The notes under the pieces are model-generated. The model saw only the letters and a list, made by a program, of their open reading frames with translations, made no database searches and was not told the origin of the DNA. Shown piece after piece: positions 39,601 through 57,130 of a stretch of DNA of 64,000 bases. The DNA is from Trichoplax adhaerens (taxonomy: Eukaryota; Placozoa; Uniplacotomia; Trichoplacea; Trichoplacidae), in NCBI RefSeq assembly GCF_000150275.1, contig NW_002060945.1, forward strand, positions 259,872 to 323,871, read 5' to 3'. Made by a program: the position numbers and the translations under genes. The stretch's first letter is position 1; each line of letters begins with the position of its first letter.

Positions 39601-42600
39601 AGATGCATAAAAATATACTAACAACTCTAAATATGCAATATCTACCATACTATCATATGTAATAGAGCTAATTACTATTTCTTCTCATGGCATTATTCAT
39701 GGACTGGTAGAAGTTCTAGTGGTCCATATATTATATAATTATTGTACCGCGGCAAGTGATATATTGGAGTATTGCTTGGTTTTTAACTAAGGAGTTAATT
39801 ACTATATCTCCTCATAATATTATTCATGGACCACTAGAATTTCCAATGATCCGTGTATTACATAGTTATTGTACCGTGATAAGTAATAGATTAAAGTATT
39901 TTGCAGGATTTCATTTTTATGATGCATATGTGCTTCAAAAAAGATTCATAATAATATATTATTAATATTATCGTTAATTTCTCAAAGACTCTTAAAATTA
40001 CTTGCTTGACCTTTGAGTAACGAGCTAGAAGCTATTTTCACGGTACGAACTACCGTGAAGAAATAGCTATCTAAATTTGGTTAGTATAATATAGTGATAA
40101 TATATTACAACTAGTTACTTACAATAGGAATTGCTCTAATTATAAATGTGTTACAGTAAATTTAATGCTGTACTGCAATGTGCTCTGAAATGATTCTGTG
40201 AATGGACATATTGTAGTCCGACTGTAAAAATTAGTTAGTAGATGTTCTCACCTAAGTATTTTTATAAGATGACTCGTGAATGTTAGCTGCTGTAGAAGGG
40301 TATATAAGCCCGTCAGATAATTGAATAAAGTAGTTCTCAATTGTCTAGTTGAGTTTAACGTAGAATCAAAGGCGTCTAAATTCTTGTGAGATAGTTAAGG
40401 GATACTGAATCCCGGAGACTACCATAGTATTATTTTAATATTCCACTTTTATGGTACCTATGTGATTCAATAAAATTCATACTAATATATATTGATATGG
40501 TATAAATTTTATTTGAAACTTAGAGATTACCTCCTCATGTTCCATCATACATTCCCTATATTGGTCACGCTATATCCTTCGCTAGAGATCCAATACAATT
40601 TTTAAGACGTCAACATCAAAAGGTATTATCAAAACTATTCAGAGCAGTATTACAAACTATCATCCTTCTCCCGTGTTTTTATGTCACCTGTATTCCAGTT
40701 AGTACTTGAACTAGTGATGGATTTAGTTGGGACGAATAAAGAAATTTGAAAAGATATATAATGCATCGAAGCTAAACTTTTAGTAATTTATGGATTACGT
40801 ACAGATTCAAATTAATAATTTCCATCGGATTTATGATCTAGTGTATTTATGTACTTTCAAGCAAGGTTTCATTTTACTAATGAACCGTTAATTTTGATCT
40901 CATCAATTGCTAATACTAGTAGAATAAACTTACGTATCTTTAAATTCTTAAAATATTTGGCATGAATATTTAAAACACCTGTTCAGATTTTTTTATTAAA
41001 AAGCTGCTATTAGCTTACTTGACATTTCTATGCATTCATATTTTATTTTTAAAAATTAACCTCATACCTGGCAATATAGTATGGTGAAGTATTTAGTTTT
41101 ACTGTTCTTGGTCAAACGCTAACATACTTGGTTGGTTCACAAGCAAGTCAAACATTTTTCAATTCCAAAAATGAAGATTTGAACGCTGAAGACATCTATT
41201 CTCGCTTCACTACTCCTATCTTTGGACGAGGAGTCGCTTATGATGTTCCACATAAGGTAGAAGTAGTTGGCGTTACAAGGCGTTAGGCCATCACATTAAT
41301 GTTCAACAACATTTCGTATTTGATCGTTCTAGAATTTTAATTGACCAGTTTAAACTACCGTATCAGATCCTTCAGATATTTCATATTCTTTTATGTTTCC
41401 AATATACATTTATATTACATTTGCTTAATTCACAATCTTATTTCATCGTCATTGCGCCCAATCATAATAAACAGAATTCTTGCTAATATCTGAAGCCGTA
41501 ATCTACTGATACATGCTAATTATTTCATAAACATATATGAAACTATTCTGTGGTCGCCAAAAGCTCTAATTATTTTATTACAAGGATTCGTAAAGTTAGA
41601 GAAAAACTTTGCATCTGATTACTACAGTAGAGTTCACATATGCTGTGCAGCTTAGCACATTATGCAATAGACATTATAATAGCATACACGAAAAACTTGA
41701 AATATTTATTATAAAATGCTTTAAGCTTCCATATTGCTAAATATCTTATCAGAACTAGCAAGATGTATATACAATAGGAATATCTATTGACACAATTTAG
41801 TGCGACTTCTAGCTGGATATGCTAGATCAGTTAGCACTTATAAGATTAGAGCTCTAGCTGATAATGTACACTTAGCTGTACTTCGCTATCAATAAATTGT
41901 GTTATATAGGTATTATTGATTTATTGGTCTTAACTAGCATTTTTGATAGTGCGCAATTCAAATTGTTTGTTATGGTATCTAATATTGGTGCGGCATTTAT
42001 ATTCAATTTTATTTTACTGTTCTTAACTAACATTTTTGATAGTATGCAATTCGAGTCATTTGGTACGGTATCTAATATTAATGCGGCATTTTATATTAAT
42101 TTTATAGGTCTTTCTGGAACAGAAAAAAATGTTAAAATTTTCACTGACCAATGGCAGATTTCAGTCATATATACAAATAATCGAAGAAGAAACGGAAAGT
42201 TATATAAAATCTTGGAATGATGAAGGACACCAAGGTTTAGAGACTACATAGCTACTAGTAGCAATTTATATATACATATGCATATATACGTATACTGTAT
42301 GTTACGGTAACTTGATTTTAGATTACATATAATGGGAACACTGTAATTCTTCTATTGATCATAGATTTGCAACAAATATTTACGGAATTGATGTTGATGA
42401 CAGCAAGTCGATGCCTCCATGGTCAGTTTATCTTCAATGCCAATACTTTAATTCAATCGTTAATAGGATATATTTTAATAGTTTACAAGCTTATTACTTA
42501 AGAAACTTTTCACTGTGTGAATGATTGGCGTTCCAAAAATTTAAAGCTCAGTTGATTATAATTATTCGAATCTGAAAATTTTGTTTAAAAATATATACTT

Positions 42601-45600
42601 TATTCAGATAATTTTACATGATACCTTCAATGTATATTGTAGAACTAAGAGATGTAAGAACAAAATTTCTTGAGCTTTTAATTATCATATATTTTTGCTC
42701 GTAAATAAATCTGTACAGTAGTAATGTACTATATATGCTTAAAACATTAAAGGTTAAAACCCGAAGTCGTTCAATGTAAGTGCGACAAATTAGTGATTAA
42801 ATATGCGAATAGTTACTGTATTTTCCATTACTAATTTTTTTATCGTGTTCAACTTAAGACATTGGCTATATTTAAAGCAGAAAAAGCGTGAAAATGAGTA
42901 CTTTACTTAAATGCATGACCATTAAAAATATCATTTTTATACATCTTTAGAATTTGATGAAAGTCAAGAGTTGCTTCTTTTACTGCTTTATAGGATATTA
43001 TCGTACTACATCTATATGATAAAGGGAATTGCATTAATTTTGATTAGAGTCTATAAAATCGCAGTGCAGTCCTTTCATATAATTATCAAAGCTACAGTAT
43101 TTTTGGATAATTTTCTATTTAGCAACTTATGCCATGTTTTGTAGTTCATGTCCTGTCAGCTTTTCGTTCGGATATTTTTAATTTTAGTTATATATTGATG
43201 TATAACGCTTCTTGTCTATTCAAGGGACAATTTAAGCCTTAAATAGGTCTAAATATCAAATGAAACTCTTCGAAATTACTACATACTAATGCCTAATGAT
43301 TTCGACTTCAACGCAGGCAAAGAAATTCGAGGAATGTTGAATATTAAAGTAGCCAAATTATATCGGGACTTAGGCAAGGGCTTTTGCTACGCTGCCTGGC
43401 TATTACCCAGTTGGCTACCAATTCCTACCTTTAGGTAAACGAAGCCAGTCTGTAAATTATATGATAGTCTCTTTTCTCAACAAGTGCTGGGATTTATTTA
43501 ATAATAAAATTGTTGTTTTACCATACAATAGGAATCGAGATAAGGCCAATAAAGAAATGAAAATTATATTCGATCAGGTACTTAATACAGATTATCGGCT
43601 TTTTATTGAAAACATCAATTCATACTTGTGGAACTATATTGTCTCGTTAAATAAATGCAAGTATACATTTATCTTTTCTTGCTTCATTACAGTTCTTTCG
43701 AAATTAATAAACAGCACAATAATGCCATTTTTTGTTTATAATATTTAGTAGTTATATAATGAATTTCCAAATCAAATAGGTATTACTATTTTTCTGTATT
43801 TGAGAATATTTATCATCTCAGTATATCTAAATGATATTGATTGAAAATTAGCTTAAAGCCATTTTCTAAGCTGACCGTTTTTAAGATGATTGCCGCAATA
43901 TAATGAAACTACGGATGCGCTATATGATCTGATATGATATCTTTAGAAATCAATTCTTAATATTGGACAATGTTCTATAAGTATTCATCTCCGTGGTAGT
44001 ATAACAGAATATTTTGTGAATTAACTTCTTTACCATACATTTTTGCTGTTATTGATATCGATTTCTACCATCGCTTGCGACGCTCGTTATGTTCAACTAG
44101 GTGATATATTAAATTCGTTTAATGGGTGATTACGAGAACTGTTTAGAACTGTATATCTTCACGAATCGAGTCTGATACTGATCGTGTGTGCTTACGAGTA
44201 TATTTTTAGCTTGATTTGTGCAGATTTATAAATACACAGTAGGAGTAAATTTGAACACTTAAACACATCTCTTTTTTCATTATGACGGATGAATGCTACG
44301 TAAATCTGTAAAATATCAATCCACAAGTTTCTAGGTGTTTTATGTTTGTAATTATTGCTTTTGAACAATTATTAAAGTGAAGTTTTCTATCTGCTATTTA
44401 CTATAGTACATTTATGCTTGATGACTATTTTTATAATGCTCTGATACATTATTATCATTTCGGATATCAAATTTTTTAAATCTTGTGTTTAGCCATTGTT
44501 AGACTGCTATTTCTATTATTTGAGATAATGCTTCATGAAAACTTATTTTAGTACTCTTTATTTGCAATGGTGGTAATATTTGCAGGTTATTGATAAGAGA
44601 ATAGAAAATAATGTGATCGAAGATGATATTCTCGACACTTTAATGAATTCCAAGTATAGGTAAAATATATTAGATGTAAAGTAGCTTACTTTAAATTGAA
44701 CTCTCAATGATTTTGTGAAGAGCTTGCGATAAAATACCTTGTTAAGAGAAATCGTACGTTAAGTGCGCACATTTTAAAAAAATTAAAAGGAAATGACAAC
44801 TGATATTATATAACCTCGTATGTTTTCGTACTAGAAATGGACAATATTTAAGTAAGAATGAAATTTCTGGAATGTTACTTGGTTTTTTACTTGCTGGACA
44901 GCATACTTCTTCGACATCAAGTTCATGGTTAGGATTTTATCTTGCTAAAAATAAATTATGGCAGGTAATGCGCTATAGATATAATTGAAATAAACAATAT
45001 ATTTCTAACACTTCTTTACTACGTTATGCTAAATTTCCATACTATCGATTGTATCATCGTATCATATTTTAAGCGATGTGCTTAGTTTTGATATCATACT
45101 TAAGAATGCATATAAGATAACAAAAATATTGTAAAATAAGCTAAGAGTTAAAGTTTTAGACAACATTGACGCTGAACATTCCATATTTGCTTTTTTTCCC
45201 TCCGCTACCTTTATAGTAGTAACTGATGATAGCAACATTTATTTCTAATCGTATTTTGATATTATATTATAAAGTATGATAGTTTTATCAAAAGTACGGA
45301 TAATTATAGAACTTGTTTTATCGATAGTATCATACTTATCAATCTCTGAAAATTTAATACAGAAAAGCTATAATTAAAATCGTGTATTGTATTTAATCTA
45401 TTAGTTTAAACTAGAATGATAATAGTAAGCGTTTTAGATAACATTCACACGCACAATTGTAGTTTTACTATATCCACAGACGGATTATCTGTTTCATGAC
45501 TGTAATAGGATTCCTGCTTTAAAGAGCTACAAGAAGTTAGCGTTACTGAAAACAATTCTATTGACTCTGATAAGGTAAGAATGATTTATAGATTTATTTA

Positions 45601-47198
45601 AGCACTATTTACTGTTTTAAGATGGTTATTCTACAGCTACCTTTACAGAATTATCAAGCTAACACACTTAAGTACATATAAAGATTTTAGTGAGTTACTA
45701 AATCGTAAGGTATACTGTATTAGTTTCAGAAGAGGAATGAAATTCTTTAGCTAATTAATTATCTACTGATCCTATAATGCCATTTCGACGAAGATTTTAA
45801 ATTTGACGTCTTCCACTAAAATATACATATTAGCATAGACTACAATAGAGAAGTCGTTTCTCAAAATATCCATTTTTGTGTCATTTAGATTTTTTAACAC
45901 TTACATTGCATATATTCAATATCAAGTCTAGTATCAATGGCTCAAAATATTTCTCCTTCATTTATTCTTAGCTTCTTAGTAAAATTTTATCATAATTGCG
46001 TATTTGTAATTTCGGCTAGAAGCCTTATATGCTAAATTCATTTATGATTTATAAAGCAACCAAAAATTGAACCATTATTTTTTTGGATAATGTGATAATT
46101 AATTGTAGTTAAAAGAACTAAATACATTGGAATGCTGTATCAAAGAAGCACTACGATTAAGGCCACCAGTTATGACAATGATTAGATCTGTTAAAACTCC
46201 ACAGGTAGAATTTTGGCTTTGTGACTGATTTAAAAAATTTCTATGCTGTTATGGATGAATATTTGATGTCCTCTAAAATTGCTTCATCCTGTATAACAAG
46301 CCATATTTACCATTTCTGCCACAAAAATAGCATTACAAGAACTTCTATATTCCAGTCGAACACCAAGTTTGCGTATCTCCAACGATCAATCAATCATTAC
46401 CGTCTGTTTGGAAAGACCCAGAAGTTTTTAACCCTGATAGGTGACGAAGCAATAAAATTTTATGAAATCAACACTATATCATGACCTCATTTTAGTAACA
46501 TAATTTAGAAATCTCTAAAAGCTTTTAGTGCGAATATATGCTGAATTATCTGACTTCATATATATTAAATATTCGAATATCATAAAATATCCTATGTCAA
46601 CTTTAAAGAATAAATTTTGTTTGATGCGCTTGATGGATATAGATTCAAAGGCGATGGTTGCTTTCGAAATGAAAAATTTTCTTATATACCTTTTGGTGCA
46701 GGTGAGTCAAGATGTAGTAACGATAATTAGCATTATCACATATAATTAATTTAATTTTAGTAATTATAAATCGCAATTTTGCACGGATTCTTGATATTAC
46801 ACTTCTCTTAACGATTTGTACATCTCAAGTTGTATTTATTAGTTGAAAATTTACATTACCAATGGTTTGAAATGAATAGATGGTATTATATTTGCTAATA
46901 CGAGTATAATATCATCTATTTAATACATTTTAAATAGTATTAATTATAAATGAAGACGAGTACCTTTTATTGTTTCGTTAAAAGTAATCTTATACGTAAT
47001 TATAATCATCTTATACGGGTAGGTCGGCATAGATGCATTGGAGAAATTTTTGCTTATTTGCAAATGAAAACCATATGGACGGTGCTAATTCGACATTTTG
47101 AATTTGACTTGATAAATGATTACTTTCCTACGGTTAATCATAGTAGCCTAATTCATACACCAAACAATCCGGTTATTGCATATAAAAGAAGAAAGTGA
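33664..47198 (+). CDS. Divergent CYP51 paralog (sterol 14-alpha-demethylase family P450), intact
   Basis: Cytochrome P450 of the CYP51 family. Exons: 33664-33852 (tentative), 40524-40622, 41080-41256, 42108-42234, 42365-42421, 43317-43434, 43532-43577, 44586-44659, 44835-44964, 45509-45574, 46109-46204, 46331-46440, 46643-46701, 47023-47198. All are GT-AG, frame and phases hold, and the total is 508 codons including stop. Exon 1 encodes a membrane anchor ([10 protein letters not shown] then basic residues); it is 6.7 kb away and was chosen for its phase 0 end (GAG|GTCAGT). The I-helix A-G-Q-H-T-S, the K-helix E-x-x-R (E-A-L-R), P-F-G-A-G-R-H-R-C-I-G around the haem cysteine, and B'-region Y and Y-D-V-P are intact. 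Exon 3 is identical to the canonical copy at 47 of 59 residues. Odd points are the D-G-G of the F-G region changed to G-K-G (43,373-43,381), SRS5 R-M-A changed to R-S-V, and exon 10 unlike the other copy. No stops or frameshifts, so not an obvious pseudogene. Its substrate may not be lanosterol. Confidence 0.85.
35985..36300. repeat. Two-copy tandem duplication, about 165 bp
   Basis: The segment with CCTTATAAAGTCATA and GTTTAGTCAAAGCAATTTTC (35,990-36,095) recurs as CCTTATAGAGTCATG and GTTTAGTCAAAGCAATTTTT (36,153-36,258). Diverged, non-coding. Confidence 0.7.
39663..39905. repeat. Two-copy tandem duplication, about 125 bp
   Basis: The block with TTATTCATGGACTGGTAGAA, then TTATTGTACCGCGGCAAGTG (about 39,690-39,757), recurs as TTATTCATGGACCACTAGAA, then TTATTGTACCGTGATAAGTA (about 39,820-39,886). 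Non-coding. Confidence 0.7.
41920..42105. repeat. Two-copy tandem duplication (about 93 bp) in an intron of the CYP51 paralog
   Basis: TCTTAACTAGCATTTTTGAT, then GGTATCTAATATTGGTGCGG, recurs about 93 bp later as TCTTAACTAACATTTTTGAT and GGTATCTAATATTAATGCGG. It ends right at the acceptor of exon 4 (42,108), so the duplication creates a second copy of the sequence just upstream of the splice acceptor. Confidence 0.8.
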
Positions 47199-47521
47199 CC
47201 CATCATATGGCTTAACTTAACTACCACTCTGTTGGTGATATAATATTCTATAAATGTTGTTTACCAAACGGCATGCCCTAGTATTGCTGTATCAGTTTGT
47301 GATGAATAAGGAAATCGTTAAATGCTTAAATTGTACTTCTTGAATCTGATTCTGATCCAAATTTCTCGAATGGAAAACTACTGCGACAATCGTTCATCGC
47401 ATTCTAGTTGCTTGTATATCTTCATATTATATTACGCGTCCATCCACATATCGATTTCATGTAGCTTCAGTTCGGGGCCAGAATAACTAAAGATGGCAAG
47501 ACTGTAGCTCTATTAGTGTTT

Positions 47522-47527
47522 AATAAA
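47522..47527 (+). terminator. Candidate polyadenylation signal of the CYP51 paralog
   Basis: AATAAA 324 nt after the stop codon. The hexamer is common by chance in AT-rich DNA, so this is only a candidate. Confidence 0.25.
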
Positions 47528-49064
47528 TTATAATTAAAACATAGACTATTACAGTATAAGAAACAGAAATATACTAATTTTAAAGCTCTGGTCAACTGAA
47601 AATTGTGCAATGAAATAATTATGATGATAAGCAATAATAAAAGAGATAATCAACATGAATACATCTTTACCGTATAAATCTTGATACTGTGTGAGCCTGC
47701 TTAATACAGTATACTTGTGTGATCCTAAACCATAAGGTCGTAATATTCTGGTAGATGTGAAATGATAATTAATCTATACAAGGTAGTCTCACTTCGATAG
47801 TGTAATAGAATATACATATCTGATGAACTTTCATACTTGTATATTTTCATTGATGAGGTTGTTTTCCCGATTGGATCATTGAATGTTGAATTTATTTAGT
47901 ACAATCTAGGAAATTGAAGATGCTTGTATTGATTTAGAGAAAAAATTTTAAATGTGAAATTGGTAAAGTGCTTTCAATGATAATGAAAATAAAAGTCTGC
48001 CAAAAAATTTCTTTCTTTTAATCGTATTCATATGACTATACATTTGTAATTATTTAGATCATAATTTACTGTACATGATGTTATGCATGTGTGTTACGTA
48101 TAACAATCAAATGGTCACAAACAGCTTGCGACAAGATCACCTAAACCTAATCGGAAACTAATACGTAACTTGTGTTCGCATTAAATTAATAAAGTCTACT
48201 TAACCAACCTATAACAGACTGTATGATTCTCGATTAAATATTTGAGCCCAGTAAAGAGTGGTTTCGACAACCCAAGGTCAATAAGGCACGAAGCCACACA
48301 GTTAACGTTTCACTGGCAAAGAAAAATTAAAGCACTAGATTCTAAATATTCCTGCTCAGTTGCCCATCAACTATTTATAATGCTTAAATATAGCAGATGG
48401 TACAAACACTAATTACCTCTGAACTAATTAAATAAGCTAAACAGAACTTGAAAGCTGGATATATTAATACCATATCAAGTAATGCATGCGAAATAAATTG
48501 GTCTTCCTTAGTAATCTTACATTATACACACAATACTGCTATAGACGTAAATAAATTACTAACTAATTTAGAGGTTATTATCTGCTCAATGTGGCAGCAA
48601 TGACATCAACTGCACAACCTAAGTTATAGTTAAAGGGGTTAATTAGTCTTACGGAGCCTTAGCAACATAGCACAACCATAGCAAATACGACTAAGTAACG
48701 CTCAATTAATGTCGTCGTGAATTGCTGCAATAGTTTGTAATAGGTTAATACAATATTGTAGTTATCCACATCTCCTTGAGATAATAAAGTTCAATCAGCT
48801 ATAGCTGAGCGAAGTTAAGTTTTATTAATACTAATCATCCAGTTAAAAACTTAGAATCTCTTTTCTTTTATAGTTAAATGCATTTATCCATAGATTAAGT
48901 AACTTTAGGTACTCTACAAATATTTACCAAAATTGACCAAGCTATAATGTACTGCAGTGTCTAAACTTTGTGTATTCTTAAAACTATAAAATATCATAGA
49001 TATTGCCCTGCATGTTAAATTTTAAAACGTAAACTATTAAAATCAATGGAACTATTTTACATCA

Positions 49065-49070
49065 TTTATT
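49065..49070 (-). terminator. Candidate polyadenylation signal of lanosterol synthase
   Basis: AATAAA on the minus strand about 75 nt after the stop codon, a usual distance for a short 3' UTR. Confidence 0.4.
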
Positions 49071-49143
49071 TCTTTAAACTATCTTTTCAATATGTTGCCA
49101 AGTACAAAACTACCAACTGAGAGAAACTATAGTTAAGATCTGA

Positions 49144-54037
<4,894 letters not shown>

Positions 54038-54589
54038 GATGCAGCACTATAAGCAACAAATAGTTAACAGTTCATCAATAATATAGTAAGCGAAAACTAC
54101 TTTTAGATGTTGGGTATATCCATTTTGCTGAAGCATTCTTGCCCCTTCAACAATTCTAATTGTAGCAAATACTACTTGCGATGACGTATAGAAATACATA
54201 GTTGTAAGTCAATTTGAAAGTACTTGCAGCAAAAAAGACATCATTATTTCACTTCTACGTTAGTGAGACACGTTTTTGTCTTTAAACTAAAATGAAAACT
54301 TTAAGTATTATGTATCGGAATATTTGATATCAGTCAGGACAATTCTGTCAAAATGTTCATTTTCACGAAATGCTATTTATTCATGAGAATGCGTATGTTA
54401 GATTGCAAACGCTATAGAGTAGTTTTTAATAGGCAAAGGAAGTACTGTAATCGTACATTCAACAAGTCTTCAATACAGAACACCTCATCACATTCGTATT
54501 ACTATGCGTATTACTTTCAGATTATGCGTTATCACTTTCTTTTAGCAATGTCATGTGCATTGTATTTGTATTCGTATAGTAACTGTAGC

Positions 54590-55460
54590 TTTCGATCAGT
54601 ATCTTGTACGAACAGTATGATCGAAATATAGCATTGGAATTTATAAATTATAACACAGTTGTAATTAAATTCAATCCAGTTAAAATGTCAGCGGATAGTA
54701 ACGGCTTTTATAACAATTTATTCTAAAGTCAATAGCTATTGAACTATAACTTATAAGTTAGTTAATCTTGCTGATGTTACAACAGTATATGCAATACTTT
54801 CAATGCAATGCAAGCCACATGTATTGTGCATCGTGTATCAATTATAGCTTTCAATCAACATCTTTTACGGACAGTATGATTGAAATGTAGCATTGGAATT
54901 TGTAAACGGTAGCACAGTCTAAGTACAGTAGTGCTTTGAATGCAAATCATACCACATGTACGTATTGTGCGTCATGTAGCCATTGCGGCGTTCAATCAGT
55001 TGCTTTACGAATAGTACACTATGATCGAAATGCAGTATTGGAAAATGTAAATGATAATATATGCAGTAGCATGCATGCAATACAAACCACATGTACTGTA
55101 CTCTAGTGTACATTGTGTAGCAACTTTAAATCGGTTGATTTCAGAACAATATGATGGAAATGTAGCATTGGAAAATGTCAATGAGAATATGGTATATGTA
55201 GTAGTGTGCATGCAATACAAACCACATGCATTGTGCCTTGTGCAGTAACTCTAACTTTTAAAATCGGCTGATTCAAGAACAGTATGATTGAAATGTAGCA
55301 TTGAAACATGGAAATGGTGCCATGCAAACGACAAGTATTATGCATTGTGCAGTAAGTATAACTTACTTAAATCGGTTGATTGAAGAATACTGTACAGTAG
55401 TATGATCAAAATGTAGTACAACAGTGGAATTTGTCAATGGTAATATACTGTTCGGTAGTG
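54590..55460. repeat. Tandem array of about 110-140-bp units (about 6 copies)
   Basis: The core AACAGTATGATCGAAATGTA, then GCATTGGAATTTGTAAATG-like sequence, recurs near 54,608, 54,872, 55,015, 55,142, 55,275 and 55,400. Between cores the word GCAATACAAACCACATG, then TTGTG, also recurs. Copies are diverged. Short open frames on both strands here are by-products of the repeat and not genes. Confidence 0.8.
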
Positions 55461-56189
55461 TGAACCGAGTATCTCCTGCATAAATTGTGAATTTGTACGT
55501 AGGTATGATAACATTTTTCTACATTGTGCAATACAGTAGAGTAAAAATATCAACCAAATCCATGAATAAATATTTGGTAGTTCTCAAGTTCCGTTTTCGC
55601 TCAAGTGCAAAATAAACATTGTCGCAGGTAAGCATAGCGTCAACTCAGTTGAATGTCTATCATCAAGCACTCATCATCCGTACCTATTGGATACTGGCGT
55701 CGATGGCATACAAGGTGATATATAATTTATTTGGACGTGTCTACGGAGTCACTTATTTGATTGTAATTTACGCAGTTTTGTTGTTCTTGATAGCGTTTCT
55801 AACGTTTTATTACTCTCTACTTTATGATGAAATGAAACTATTTTACGTGTTGGTTGTATAATTTTGTTTGGCATTGAGAAGATTGAGTCGAGTGAAATGT
55901 TGACTGAGCTTGGCACTGCCATGTTTTGCATGAAAACAAACTAACTGGTCGAGCATTGCTGTCTTTGAGTTGAGCTACTATTCATACAGTACTCCTACTT
56001 TGCAATGGATAGTCCAAATTAGGATGATTTTGTTATTCAATCAAGTCTTCTCTACCCATTGGTAGTCTATCTAATCTTTTTATCATGAATTATCAAGGAA
56101 TAACTTACCAAGAAAAAGAATTTCACTGGTAAACAATCTTCAAGTTGCTCAGTGAAATGGAGGATTGACAAGATAGGCAACTAGTGACT

Positions 56190-57130
56190 TACTGTACATC
56201 CAACTATAGTACACAGGATTAGCATGGAGTACATATAGTACAGTACAATAAGTACAAGAGTTTGGCCTTGTTTCATTTCAGTACCGAACACTGACTGACA
56301 GGACGCTGGACAGTGGACAGGCTTCGAAGGGTTAAAAGGTAATGGAGCCATATTGAATGAACCAATCAAAAGAGAATCAATCGATCATGACCATGACGTG
56401 ATGGAGTTATCCAATGAGATGCTAGAATCCTTCCTTATTATTCGCAATTGGAGTGACTCGACCAGTACCAGACGACATGAGGGCCCGGCTCACTTTCATC
56501 ACAGACTGTCAATAAAGGTACACTGTGTACAGTACTATACTGTACACAGTGTACAGTACAATCGTGTGTAAAAAGTTTAAGTACTGTCAATTAAATTTAG
56601 TACTGTACTGTGAAATGCGCATGAGCTAACCCAGCTAACCAACTGTAAAACGCTATTAAAAATGAAAGATGTAGTACCTATGTAGAACGACCGGAAAAAT
56701 GCACCGTGCGGTACGTAATCCAACAGATGCTTGTTGTTTCATGCTCACTAAAGTGCTCACTCACTTAGCTATAACTTTTATTACCATACTTTTTACCATC
56801 GAGGTCAAAAATAACTTACCTACACACTGCCCTGTACAGTGTACAGTACATTACAGCACCGTACAATGTACTGTACTGTAATGAATCGTACTGTACAGTA
56901 TGTACTGTAGCGTACAGTATGTTCTCTACAGTACAAGTAAATATACTGTACACAGTCAAGTTACAATACTGTACAGTGATACATTGTACTGTGCTTTCTA
57001 CAGTATAACCCTTACTTACAGCGTTAACTCGACGCCATTACTACAGTACTCAAGTTAGGCAGCTACCGCGCAGTACTGTATGACCCATTGAAGGTTAAGG
57101 CGTTACTCTGTCATACTTTCACTCGTACAG
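56190..57130. repeat. GTAC/TACTGTACAGTA palindrome-rich block upstream of CYP51
   Basis: Dozens of overlapping words such as TACTGTACAGT, GTACAGTAC and CAGTGTACAGTAC occur in about 900 bp, ending about 110 bp before the CYP51 start codon. It includes a perfect 17-bp inverted repeat with a 3-nt loop (56,518-56,554). Similar but sparser words occur at 6.2-6.4 kb, near 55,395 and near 61,760, so it is a dispersed genomic motif. Confidence 0.75.
56518..56554. repeat. Perfect inverted repeat: 17-bp arms, 3-nt loop
   Basis: Left arm 56,518-56,534 (gtacactgtgtacagta), loop CTA, right arm 56,538-56,554 (tactgtacacagtgtac). The arms are exact reverse complements, so it could form a hairpin or cruciform. 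It lies inside the palindrome-rich block. Confidence 0.9.

Larger units (their letters stand above)
33853..40523 (+). other. Long first intron of the CYP51 paralog (tentative)
   Basis: If the anchor exon at 33,664-33,852 belongs to the paralog, this is a 6.7-kb intron, far longer than the matching 404-bp intron in the canonical CYP51. It is AT-rich and holds two short tandem duplications, listed separately. I found no better first-exon candidate closer to 40,524. Short open frames inside it do not resemble proteins. Confidence 0.45.
47199..49143. other. Convergent intergenic region between the CYP51 paralog and lanosterol synthase
   Basis: 1.9 kb between two 3' ends. It should contain both 3' UTRs. 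AATAAA occurs on the + strand at 47,522-47,527 and on the - strand at 49,070-49,065. No exon-like sequence was seen. Confidence 0.6.

Noticed and set aside
40524-47198. CYP51 paralog first read as a broken pseudogene, because open frames seemed shifted (for example around 42,100-42,220)
   Set aside because: When exons are cut at GT-AG sites every one is in frame with the canonical gene's phases. The apparent frameshift was an open frame running through intron sequence.
54919-55248. Several overlapping 60-70-codon frames on both strands
   Set aside because: They are by-products of the tandem array, repeating the same words in different frames.
55619-55861. 80-codon frame with a strongly hydrophobic C-terminal half
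   Set aside because: It needs a non-ATG start or a short ATG-initiated version, lies in repeat-rich intergenic DNA, and matches nothing. A, I, V and L runs arise easily in AT-rich DNA.
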